Source of the DNA: Bryum argenteum
Lineage: Eukaryota > Streptophyta > Bryopsida > Bryales > Bryaceae
DNA length: 64,000 nucleotides
Direction: 5' to 3'
Assembly (NCBI GenBank): GCA_037043015.1
Contig: CM073328.1
Location: forward strand, 17,333,495-17,397,494
Position 1 is the first letter of the stretch. Each line of letters begins with the position of its first letter. This document shows, piece after piece, positions 23,228 through 32,605 of this stretch. The notes beneath the pieces were generated by a model, which was not told the DNA's origin, ran no database searches, and worked only from the letters and a program-made list of their open reading frames with translations. A program made the position numbers and the translations under genes.

Positions 23228-24204
23228 GTTGGAAACAGATAGCGAGTACTACGTATTCAGTCTGAGGCTACTACGTATTCTACAACGTACTCTGAAAGGC
23301 TAGAAGAAAACTTAGAGAAAGAAAAAACATTGGTACCACTCCGTAGGAAGAGTTGGTACTTGTTGGTTTGAGGCGAATCATAACACTCAAGTTGATGATG
23401 TCAACTTCATCATGTAACTTGCTCAAAGCTTCTAATCCATCAGTTCGTTACAAGTGATGATTACTTTCCCTTTGGAATTACGTCAAAGCCTCACATCAGT
23501 TTATCACATATGATAATTACTTCGCAATGAGTAACTTGCAAGTCACTTGGTTGTTGCCATCAATGTTTTTTTCAACAATCCTTCAAAATCAATGAATTTG
23601 ATTCACTGATGATCCTAATCAAATACCCAAATATCTCACACGGCAAGTAATCGAGCACCTAAGTAATCGAGCACCTAAGTAATCGAGCACCCCGAGGTTC
23701 CCACGTGCAAAACTTTTAATTAAACTATGCACCATTGCAGTTTGTTTCCATCGACTGCGTCAGTGTCTCCCTCCGTTTCGATGGCCGCTTGTTTTTGCCA
23801 CCTCCGAGTCTCAGACGTCGATCGCTGCCGTGTGCCCGTGCCGCTGCCGTGTTAGTAGTTGCGGTGTTAGTGTCGTTTCCGTGTTAGTGCCGCTGCGGTG
23901 TAGAGCTTCGTTGCGGTGTAGATCTTCGTTGCAATTTGGTGTCGGTGCGACGCTTAGAGCTTCTGTAGTTTTCGGCAGCTTAGGGTTTGTTTGCGGTAGA
24001 TAGTTTCCAACACGTCGTGAGCGCTGCTGTATGTTTCCCTAAGTGTCGCTATGAGCTTGTGTTTAGGGGCGCTGTGAGCTTGTTTTTAGGGTCGCTGTGT
24101 CGCTGTGAGCTTGTGTCGCTGCGAGCTTGTGTCGCTGTGAGCTTGTCTTCCAGTTTAGGTTTATCGCTTGTGTGTGGTTTATCGAACTTGTAGCGGTTTC
24201 CAAC
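23228..24204. promoter_or_regulatory. Divergent intergenic region between the two finger genes
   Basis: The two paralogs point away from each other across about 980 bp. The region contains three tandem copies of AAGTAATCGAGCACC at about 23646-23690. Its right part (23815-24180) is rich in short GTGTTAGTGTCGCTG-like and GTCGCTGTGAGCTTG repeats, the latter at least four times. GTTTCCAAC occurs at 24003 and again at 24196, abutting the ATG of the plus-strand gene. No TATA box is convincing. Confidence 0.45.
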
Positions 24205-24911
24205 ATGGCCTCCGCCCCCACAGGCCGTAGCAGTAGGAGTCTCGTCAAAGGCAAAGCTGCTCTGAAAGAGAAGCGGGAGGAGTCTCCTAGCAAGAAAGAT
24301 AACTGGGTCATTCCGGTTCCCAAACAGTTGTCATGGGAGGAGCCCTTCGATTTAGAGGGGTTTCCTCCTCTCCTTACTGAGAAACTTCTTGAGTCGGCAC
24401 CGTGCTTGTTAGGAAGAGAGAATGCTGTTTACGATGAGGACTTTTTTCATCGCATTTGTGGGCTGTGCAAAGAAGGAGTCTTGCCGAAAGATGTGACCGA
24501 CGCCATGGTCCCAGTAAGTGTGTATGAGCGCTGGTGGGAGAGAGGGACGGGTGTCAACAAGTCGAGGTACTTCTTGGAGAAGTGCACGAAGGAGATGCAC
24601 AAGATCGCGTATGTGAAGATGTACCAGCGTGTTTACAACGAGCCTCCTGACAACAAAGCCTTCAGCCAGACCTTCTTACGGGCGTGCGTGTACTACTTCA
24701 ACTTCGATGGAAAGGGTGGCAAGAATCCGGTGAATTGGGCGGACAAGTCAAAAAGGTGATCACCGATCGAGATGCCCATGCGAAGAACAATCCCCTGTTG
24801 GGCCCTCCCGCATTGAAGCCGCAACTTGCACACATCATCATCGACGATCGTCTTGACTACTTGAAGGAGTCCTTAAACCGGGGATGTTGGAAAAAAGGCC
24901 GACTGTGGTGA
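24205..24911 (+). CDS. Finger gene 2, N-terminal domain
   Basis: The ATG at 24205 is chosen because it opens the longest frame and sits next to GTTTCCAAC, as in the divergent paralog. The frame runs 185 codons to 24759. It has a basic start, then a domain with RENAVYDEDFFHRICGLC and FSQTFLRACVYYFNFDGK. At about 24750 homology with finger gene 1 continues in the next frame (LLGPPALKPQLAHIIID) to 24911, so one base has been gained or lost, or a tiny intron is present. I do not recognise the domain; its reuse in two genes of one element argues for a real role, perhaps with the transposase. Confidence 0.6.
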
Positions 24912-25233
24912 GGAGAAGGGCAAGCGTGAAGTTGAAGGAGTTGCGGAAGGCAATATCCATCATGATCGTGGGCTCGCTCAAAATCACTTGAGATGAAGTG
25001 GCTCAAAGAAGGATGCACTATCAAAGTTGGAGGTGAGAAGGTGGAGATTGAAGCCGAAGATGAGAATCTAAACTCCAAGAAGGACGAATGCGCGCAAAGC
25101 TTCTAAGGACTTTCTCAAAGTCGGAAACATGGAGGAGAAAGCGCGTGTCGACAAGGAGCAACGACAAGTCAGTAGCGAAGATTGCGAAAACAACAACGAA
25201 AAATGGAGGAATGTGAGGACTGATTGATGGGAC

Positions 25234-25581
25234 ACGAAGACCATAGCCCAGGAAGAAGAGAAGCTGCGTGGTCTCAGAGAGGCGCTAAGTCAGCTACAGA
25301 AGAAATGCGTAGCCGAGAAAGCAGCTCAGTATTCTATCAAGCCCAAAAATCCTGCTGGAAATAGGATAGCAACTGAAGGACGGGCGCCAAACCTTAACAC
25401 AACCACACCATGCGGACTCTGCAATCTCCTGTTTGTTTCCAACAGCATAGTACCATTATCGTGTGGTTGTTTATTTCACCTCTGGTGTTTGTGGCCAGAA
25501 CTCATTTCAGGAGTTCGTGATTGTCCGCCGTGTGTTGGTCGTCGATGCTTTGGTTGGATTCTTGGGGGTTTGGTTTCTTAG
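25234..25581 (+). CDS. Finger gene 2, C4HC3 zinc-finger exon
   Basis: This frame has no internal ATG in position and is open from about 25234 to TAG at 25579-25581. A helical Lys/Gln/Ala-rich lead-in is followed by C-x2-C-x13-C-x-C-x2-H-x2-C-x11-C-x2-C at 25411-25533. The ligand order and near-identical spacing match the finger at 19352-19990. Both fingers have SCGC at ligands three and four. The GTTTCCAAC at 25435 falls inside the coding sequence as VSN. The segment 24912-25233 upstream contains frame breaks, so the copy may be partly decayed or contain introns. The stop itself could be the end of an intron (TTTCTTAG). Confidence 0.6.
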   Translation, partial: TKTIAQEEEKLRGLREALSQLQKKCVAEKAAQYSIKPKNPAGNRIATEGRAPNLNTTTPCGLCNLLFVSNSIVPLSCGCLFHLWCLWPELISGVRDCPPCVGRRCFGWILGGLVS

Positions 25582-27799
25582 AAATTCCCGACGGTAACCC
25601 TAAACCCGATGACAAGGCCCCGGCCCAGGTAGGAGAGCCGGTCATGGAGCGCAAGAAAGCGCCTACTGAACAAGCTTCCAGAAAGAGTGAAGCAGCCTCT
25701 AAAAAGCCGAAGCGAAACAAGACGCAAAACAGACTCCGTCGCCTAAAGCTGGTAAGGCAAATTCAACCACGTGTTTTCAATGTTGGCCCATACCAGTGCA
25801 CATGTACGTGTTCTAGAGCACGTGGTTGAATTTGCGCGATGTTGTAACCGTCATGTTGGATGTGCGATGTTGGAAACAGACGCTAAATCGATGGAGGACA
25901 AGAAGAAGGGAGAGCATACCAAGGGGTCTAAAGGTGACAACAAGACCGGCTCAAAGAAAGACAAAGTCACATCCAACGTCGTCAAAGGGGCGCAAGGCGG
26001 CGACGTTCCTTTGAAAGACAAGGTGGTAAGACAAATTCAACCACGTGTTTTACTTGACTATTTCATTGCTTGGCGGTACACATGCACATGTGTAGAGCGA
26101 GTGGTGCTTGATGCGCGATGTTGTAACCGTCCTGTTGGATGTGCGATGTTGGAAACAGAAGCTAAACCAGTGGAGGACAAGAAGAAGGGAGAGCATACGA
26201 CGGGACCTAAAGATGACAAAGAAGACCGGCTCAAAGAAAGGCAAAGTCACATCCAAATATCATCAAAGGGGGCGCAAGGCGTCCAAGTCATCCAATCTAG
26301 TAGTACTTGACGACGACGTTCTTTTGAAAGACAAGCAATTTAGGATAAAGAAGAGGCCAGCTCCTACCGTAGCTGAGGGTGAACCACCTGCTAAGGTGCT
26401 GAAGCAACATAGCACTGTATTGCCTATGGCCGGTAAGGAAACTTACACTCGTTTAATTAAGCCATGTCATTTGTTTTCCCATGGTAGTGCACATGTGTGA
26501 AGGACATGTTCCGTACTGTGTACGTTAACGCAAACTTGTTCTTGTGCAGGATGTGGTATGTTGGAAACAGAAGCTAGAGCGGTGGAGGACAAGAAGAAGG
26601 GAGAGCGTAGGAAGGGGCATGAAGATGACACCGCGACCAATTTGACGGCCAAGAAGAAGGTAGAACGTACATCTGACAGTCCTTCCCTAGTTGGCTCACC
26701 ATCATGTGACAGTGGGTCGTTAGAAAAGGTGAATTCCGTGATTGAACAAGTGTGCTCAAGCGCAGATTCCTGAGAGCTTAAGTATATTACACTGTGTCGT
26801 TTAGCCGCGCCGGACAAGGTGGAAGCAATGTTAGAATTTATGATTTTGACTTACATATTTTGTCAATGCCAAACATTTGGGTGTGGAATGAAAAATCCTT
26901 ATTTACACATTGACCTTGTTTTCGTAACCGTTGGAAACATCACAACAGAGCAAAGATGATGGAGAAAGTGAAGCTGAACCACCTACAAAAGCAGCCTCGC
27001 CAAAGCCACAGGTGACAAATAAAGATCTTCTTGGAAACCAGCCAGCATGTCATTTTACACCAATGAGATTCCCCGTTAAACCGCGTTCATCAATTCAACA
27101 CCCAGAGAAACGGGCACCACCAGTGAAACGGGCAGGTAAAAAATCAACCACTATATCGGCGGTTTTTAACGCACAACTAGCATACACAGAAGCTGTCCGC
27201 CAGGCAAATCAATACTTGTACGATAAAACAACCATATTCAATTTCGATTAACTTTTAACTTTCAAATAAAGAGGGATGAATTGCTCAAGCATGCAACATG
27301 CTCTTGTCCATGTGTTTGTTGGAATGCTACTCTGTCTCTAAACGGATGATATCTTAGTCATGCTAGTTGTGTTCTGTTCGATGAGGCAGCACACAGAAGC
27401 GATGATGTTTCCAACAGGTCTCGTTTCTCCTTCAGACCTCCACCAGATGCTTTTGAGCCACCATTGTTTATAGACGTTAAACCGCTGAGGTACTTGCCAC
27501 CTCCTAAAGACATAGTCGACCTTGATTCCGAACCGTGTTCGCGTATATGGAAGCCTGCAAGGGAGCCTGTAAGGGAGCATGAATGGGAGGAGAACTCTGA
27601 ATCACCGAAGGGAATAGTGTCTCGATTGACCAACAGCTCTCAAGCAGCATCCTCGAGCAGCAGCTATGAGACATCTGCAGCGACATCGAAGTCTGCTCAA
27701 GTACTGGGAGATGAGCTACTCGGTTCTCCAGAAAGTTCGCAAACTTCATCAGACTTCCTATCCTTCATCGAGAAAGGCTGTTTTCCACCTACTGCTTAG
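25582..27799 (+). CDS. Lys-rich tail exons downstream of finger gene 2
   Basis: After a possible acceptor at 25581 the frame reads a basic, Pro/Lys-rich segment (KKPKRNKTQNRLRRLK) to a GTAAGG donor near 25752. Lys-rich exons follow at about 25880-26026, 26159-26434 and 26571-26773, each preceded by TGTTGGAAACAG. Next come 26931-27251 (Pro/Lys/Ala-rich, ends NFD) and 27417-27799, whose frame includes FRPPPDAFEPPLFIDV and a Ser-rich end. These may be the C-terminal part of finger gene 2 or a separate Lys-rich protein. Splicing could not be resolved. No enzymatic domain is seen. Confidence 0.4.
25752..26580 (+). repeat. Triplicated intron-plus-exon unit
   Basis: Two close copies (starting 25752 and about 26027, period 275 bp) and a diverged third (from 26435) each contain a GTAAG donor, an intron and the acceptor-like TGTTGGAAACAG. 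Each then has an exon starting with a GTGGAGGACAAGAAGAAGG-like sequence encoding Lys-rich peptide. The first two introns share ATTCAACCACGTGTTTT. This is exon duplication within the gene. Confidence 0.65.
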
Positions 27800-28233
27800 G
27801 CGAAGATTGCAAATTTTATCTACAAGTTGAAAGCGCCTTAAGTTTAGAGTTGGCCAACCAGACATGTTTTACCCAGAAACATGTGTAGGAAAAAAAGAAA
27901 CATTTTTTCCTTGTTTAGATACCTGTTGGAAACATCACGTTGTAAACTCAAAACATTTATTCTACCACATATTCTAAGACCACCCTTCAATGCAAAATGC
28001 TCACAACAAAGAAGTAGTTGTTGCCACCGGATTTGTGCAGCGCTACAAAAAAAGGCATCGTTTTATAAATACCAAAAGTCCACCTTTTCGGTGATCCCTA
28101 TCACGATTTAAGGTCATTGGCCACATATATGTATAAGTCCGTCCGACCGCCTTCGTACACGTGCACTTGCATCAACAATACTAATACGATCTAATTTCCG
28201 ATAAGTCACTCTTCCTAGCAAGCAATATTTCAC

Positions 28234-29781
28234 CTAGCTAGTAACTCCTACTATTTCGAATGCCCAGGGAGGAAGGACTCTTGCTACGGGATGGACATTC
28301 TCGTGTGCTGCGATTGATGTTGACAACCGCACGCCGGGTTTCCGAGTGAATCGAAAATCCATTGGAACAATATCCCCCAACGTAATGCGGACCTCTCGAC
28401 GAATATGTGACAACGGCCATGTTTTCCCCACTTCAAACGTCGCCACATCATCACCTCCAAACAAACAAGGAAGAAGCACCAAATCCTCCTCTTGAACTTG
28501 GTCAATCATTGCCAACTTACACCATCTTGCCCTAGACGCTCTCTCCCATACTTTAAATTTGCGTACAACGTCGATCGCCCCCATGGTACTGCGTTGCGCA
28601 CAACAAACCGCGTTTAGGGTTTTAATCTCCAAATCGGTTTTCCTTGACAACCCGCTCCTCCTCCTCTCAAGCTTGATGATTAGATTTTACCGGCATTAGC
28701 AACCTCGTGCCTGAAGGTAACAGTGTGCATCAATATCGTGCACCTCACGATATCTTTGCCAAATACAATTTTTTGATGCCAACCCGGATCCATGAGGCTC
28801 AAAAATAGTTCATCAGATGGATTTTTAACGATATACAAGGTGGCTGTGCGCCTCATGTTTGCCTCCTCAGGTGCAAACAAATCGACAAAGACATGCAATG
28901 GTAAAAACCACTGCAAATGCCCCATTCGGCTTCCAGGTGGTGGGCTTTGTAACGACACGAAAATCTTGGCGCAACTTAAAGCGAACGCGCTTACGGGTGT
29001 GCGTGTCGGGGAGGGGCCACTCGAGTCGGTGAACGCCGGCAAAAGGAGTGGCTCAACTGATCCATAGAGCAGGCCTGGTGTAGGCGGAACATACACAAGA
29101 TTAGAGTAAAAAATTCCATTGTCGAGAAGCTCGCTGTAAGATCTGCCATTGCGAGTGGCTTCCCCGATGTCGCTGTGGAGAACCACAATGGGTCCGTATA
29201 GAATCGGGGTCTACCTATCCTCGAAAAATGATCAAACAAAATCTGTTTCCAACACGGAGCACATCACACAAATTAGTATAAAAAACACGTTCGGAGCGTT
29301 ACAGAAAACAATTTTCCTAACGGTGAATCACAATTGCAATGCACGAGTTCTTACAGTTGCATGGAACCCTTTCGTGTGGAATTTCAGGATCCAAGAGCAC
29401 TTGATGCCGCTGGTATGCGTGCCTAACCAACACAGACTCCATGGCAACCTTGTTGCCAACATGCTTCACCTTGAAGTCCACAATTTGGGCTTTGTAGGAC
29501 CCTCTCATGCTCTCACGTCCATACTTGCGAGCCTCTCTTGCCCATGTTCCATTTCTCCCTGGATTCAGCCTCACCCATGACAACCTCTCATAACGCGTTG
29601 GTATCCACTCTCCGGCCTCATTGTGAGTGTTAAACAGCGTAACGGCACTGATCTCGTTCTGTGGTCGCCGATTCTCCATAGTGACTAACACGACAAAAAA
29701 CACTGACAAGGAAAATTGGCTGCAAGAAGAAATATGCAAGCCTATTATTCCCGCCATTACTTTGAAATTGGCCGTCACCAT
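28234..29781 (-). pseudogene. Decayed fourth gene of the 15-kb element
   Basis: Three protein-like frames follow each other on the minus strand: 29781-29317, 29186-28680 and 28650-28234. The first has PTRYERLSWVRLNPGRNGTW and KVKHVGNKVAMES. The second has many Pro and hydrophobic residues (NLVYVPPTPGLLYGS), and the third resembles the end of a globular domain. Frame changes separate them, so the gene is decayed or has unplaced introns. I do not recognise the family. It lies between the Lys-rich exons and the right TIR. Confidence 0.35.
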
Positions 29782-30038
29782 CCGCCACTAAACCACGGTA
29801 TGCACAACATGTCATTCTCATTTGGCATCATGAGGCATACAACCGATGGTGCCGCACCAAGGACGGTGCTCTCACTCGTGCTAGCAGTACCTCCACTGGG
29901 TACGCGAATTTTATATACTTTTCACTCATTTTGCTTTGATTGGTCAACACTTGCGCAAGATATGATGTTGGCACTTTGTGTGACAAGGTGGAGGGCCTGT
30001 TTTTTGAATTAAAGTCGACGTTAATTGAAAAAGGAAGT

Positions 30039-30071
30039 TGGCCTTCCTTACACCCCAAATTTTCTCTAATG
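30039..30071 (-). repeat. Right terminal inverted repeat of the 15-kb element
   Basis: This is the complement of 14956-14988 with one mismatch. Host sequence GAAAGTTCC follows and is collinear with 53231 onward. Confidence 0.85.
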
Positions 30072-30686
30072 GAAAGTTCCAGGAGAATTTGACAGTGAGG
30101 AGCTTGGTCGACTTGGTTTCAGTCTCTCATAAAGTTGGTCAATCTGGCGGCAGAGAATCAAGAATGATAAATGATTGCTTACCGAGATGACCCACTTTAC
30201 TTTTTTTCATTGAAATTCGTTATTTTTTAAACAGTGAATGTATTTAATTGACTAGTCAGAGTTATATTTTACTTTTTGGACTTGAACGAACGTGTGTTAG
30301 AATGCAAGCTTTCATCGGATTTCTAAGAATAACCACTAATTGTTTCAGAAAAAATTAAAAAAACCCAAAACCGCCGCCTTGGGGTCCGCCTGCCACCATG
30401 TCCACTTCTACACTAAATTTGATAATTAGTGTTAGATTATTATAAGATTTGAAAATGAGATAAGTTTTTACTTTTGTTTAAAAAGATTTACCAAGAGTAT
30501 TGATTCTGATACTATATAAGGACCCCCATCTTGGCCAATATAGTGGGTAAAATTATTGAACAACCGTAAAAACTTATAACATGTTTATGTAAATTAGTGT
30601 ATCTAACACTAATTATCAAATTTAGTGTAGCTTGGAGATTACCTTTTGACATGCCGAAGAATGTAATGTCAAGTCACTGAGGTGCG
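30072..30686. repeat. Host spacer repeat (right flank of the 15-kb element)
   Basis: This segment, apart from the MITE at 30408-30630, matches 53231-53690 and 62545-62950, and part matches 48556-48650. Shared landmarks are GTTGGTCAAT(C/A)TGGCGGCA, the A-rich run, GG(G/A)(G/T)(T/C)C(C/T)GCCTGCC and TTTGACATGCC. It belongs to the upstream flank of subfamily-2 peptide genes. Confidence 0.65.
30408..30630. mobile_element. 223-bp MITE with perfect 30-bp TIRs and CTT duplication
   Basis: The left TIR at 30408-30437 begins CTACACTAAATTTGATAATT, and 30601-30630 is its exact complement. The trinucleotide CTT flanks both sides (30405-30407 and 30631-30633). The unoccupied sequence is seen in the related spacer at about 62891-62910. 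A 3-bp duplication and a CACTA-containing terminus suggest mobilisation by a CACTA-type (or Harbinger-type) transposase. It has no coding capacity. Confidence 0.8.
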
Positions 30687-30794
30687 TCATAGGCTTAGAG
30701 GCTACTAGTAACTTTTTTTTTGTTTTTTTCTCCCAAGCCACTTGTGGCTGGGGTTGTATTCTTTCTCATGCAATGAAAGTACTTTCATTTGTGT

Positions 30795-30827
<33 letters not shown>

Positions 30828-30871
30828 GAGAAAAGAAAAGAAAAAAAGAAAGAAGAAGTCATTGAGGTGCG
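30671..30871 (+). mobile_element. 5'-truncated poly(A) retroposon with 16-bp target duplication
   Basis: AAGTCACTGAGGTGCG at 30671-30686 is repeated with one change at 30856-30871. Between them is about 170 bp ending in TTGTATTCTTTCTCATGCAATG-like sequence (split here: TTGTATTC then TTTCTCATGCAATG) and a long A/G-rich tail. This is the signature of target-primed retroposition, most likely the 3' end of a LINE. Confidence 0.65.
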
Positions 30872-31373
30872 CTGATATAATCGTTGTGCAGGATCCACCT
30901 TATAAAATAGGTTAGCTCAGTATAAGAAAGTGTATTAGGCGCAAGGTTCATCTCAATCTTTTAGATCAATTTTGATATCCACGGGGTTTTTAATGATTAA
31001 GTTAGAAGTCAAATGATATCATCTTGTGAATGATGTTTACAGTAATTACAATGTCTATTATGAGTTAACCGAGGTATTCTTGAAGGACAAGGTCTAGTGA
31101 ATAGGTATTGCAAGTTGTTCGTGACACTCTGAGGGATTCAGTGCAACGCAAAGGACTTTTGAAGGACGAGGTCTAGTGAATTATAGTCCTTGAAAGTTGT
31201 CGATGAATTCAAAATTGTCGATACTTTAGAACAACGTTAGTTGAGAACAACACGACGAGGTAAGGAAAACCAATCCCACATCGTGCTCGTTGTTGAGAGA
31301 GCTTATATTGTGTCTCTAGTTTCCTACTCCACATGGAGAAGGGCAGTTCAATCACAGTACATTGGTTAGGTAT
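30872..31373. other. Spacer
   Basis: No gene is seen. A phrase like GGACGAGGTCTAGTGAAT occurs twice (about 31086 and 31159), a minor local duplication. Confidence 0.5.
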
Positions 31374-31698
31374 TATGGTAGAGCAGCCAAAAATGGCGCA
31401 GTGCCGAAAATGGAGCCCTAGTAATCTTCACTGTCACGTACATAATAGCTTCTCCTTACAATAGTACCATGTACACTCTGCAAAGATTATAGGGCGTCAC
31501 TTTAGGGCACCATTTTAGGAACACCTATATTTCCATCTTTAAAAATTCATTACTCACTGTAGAAGAGTCGAAAAATGATGATTCCACTTGCTCTAGTTTT
31601 CTACTAATTTTCCCCATGCACAAAAATTGCGTGCACTGGCAACATTCCAGTAGATTTTCTGTGCCGAAAATTGCGCCATTATAGGACACCTTACCATA
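31374..31698. mobile_element. MITE family 1, copy 2
   Basis: This copy is nearly identical to 11362-11696 apart from a few substitutions and small gaps, so the family moved recently. It abuts the 3' flank of peptide unit B. The termini are TATGGTAG...TTACCATA. Confidence 0.75.
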
Positions 31699-31699
31699 G

Positions 31700-32605
31700 T
31701 GCATTTTGTCTTTGGCCAGGAACTTCAATAATGGCTCCCAGGTACTTGGCCGTGGCACCGCTGTACTGCTTTCACCTAAAGTGCGACAACCGTAAATTCG
31801 AAGTCTTCGGCTACTATTGAGCACCTTTCTACAAAATGGTGCCTGTGCGCCATGTGACTTGTAGCTCGCACGAAAATGTAACGATTGCCAAAGTGAAAAT
31901 CTAGTCACCCAAAATGCTCACAAATGTAAGTTTTTTCTGGGGTACATTACGATAGATTAATTAGTATGATCTGGATTTAAAGGGAGTAATTATTTTTGAC
32001 GTTCGGTTGTGAAGGGCTCCAAATGATCAATAAGCCCCAGTACTTTCTCAATCGGAGACGTGCCTTACGAGTTCGCGAGATTCGCTCGAAGATCTCACTG
32101 TTTGTGCTCAGCATCAATGACCAGGTATCACAGAGCTACAGTGAGTGACACACAAAAATGCCGACCCCATGACGCACAAATGCTTTGAACGGTGTCATGA
32201 ATTCAAAATAGTCACAGCAGAACTTGATTATTGTAAAAAAAGATGTTGAAAGCTTCGGTATACAATGTAATGGCAAATCATTGTCACATCAACCTGTGAT
32301 CAATTGATGAGCACTTGGGTACTATCAAATTCTATGGTGCCAATTGTCAAATAAATAGAATGATCATTATGTACAAATGATTTGTGCGTTTGGAGCTAAT
32401 GGCTGGACAGGTGGCGAAGGAAGTCCGAGCAGCACATTCTCTTCACATTCTGCCGGCCGTGGGGGCGGTTAATTTCTTGGTTTGATGAATGTACATTGTT
32501 GCATGGAATTTTCGAGTTGGCTGTGATGCCCAGATTGTATTCGCGCTTGAATCTACACATTTGCTGGTACCCCTGAGTATTGTCTATCCATTTGACTCGA
32601 TACAT
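31700..32605. other. 3' flank of peptide unit B
   Basis: The sequence matches the 3' flanks of other subfamily-1 copies (35570-36400, 54045-55100, 63290-63930). Shared phrases include ACTTGGCCGT, GCTCACAAA and GATCATTATGTACAAA. No coding frame is convincing. Confidence 0.55.

Larger units (their letters stand above)
15624..29254. repeat. Dispersed element-specific word GTTTCCAAC
   Basis: The word is read on the plus strand at about 15624, 15789, 19110, 24003, 24196, 25435, 27407 and 29245. It is read on the minus strand at about 16717, 17535, 19405, 23227, 25869, 26147, 26560, 26930 and 27923. It often extends to TGTTTCCAACA. Chance expectation for a 9-mer on both strands over 14 kb is about 0.1. 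Some copies arose through local duplication, but about 13 are independent. I found one other copy in the window, near 58948. Several copies lie at acceptors or directly before start codons; others lie in coding sequence. Confidence 0.75.
14956..30071. mobile_element. 15.1-kb multi-gene DNA transposon with 33-bp TIRs
   Basis: The ends are inverted repeats of 33 bp with one mismatch: 14956-14988 begins CATTAGAGAAAATTTGGGG, and 30039-30071 is its complement. The host sequence left of 14956 and right of 30071 is continuous in the paralogous host segment at 53160-53300, with the junction at about 53230. The block is therefore an insertion. A target duplication is not clear; flanks read CCATG and GAAAG. 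Inside are a DDE transposase (plus strand), a C4HC3 finger gene on the minus strand, its paralog on the plus strand, and a decayed minus-strand gene. The word GTTTCCAAC is enriched throughout. The superfamily is not settled. The transposase resembles the RAG1/Transib layout but the TIR does not start with the CAC of those families. Confidence 0.85.
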
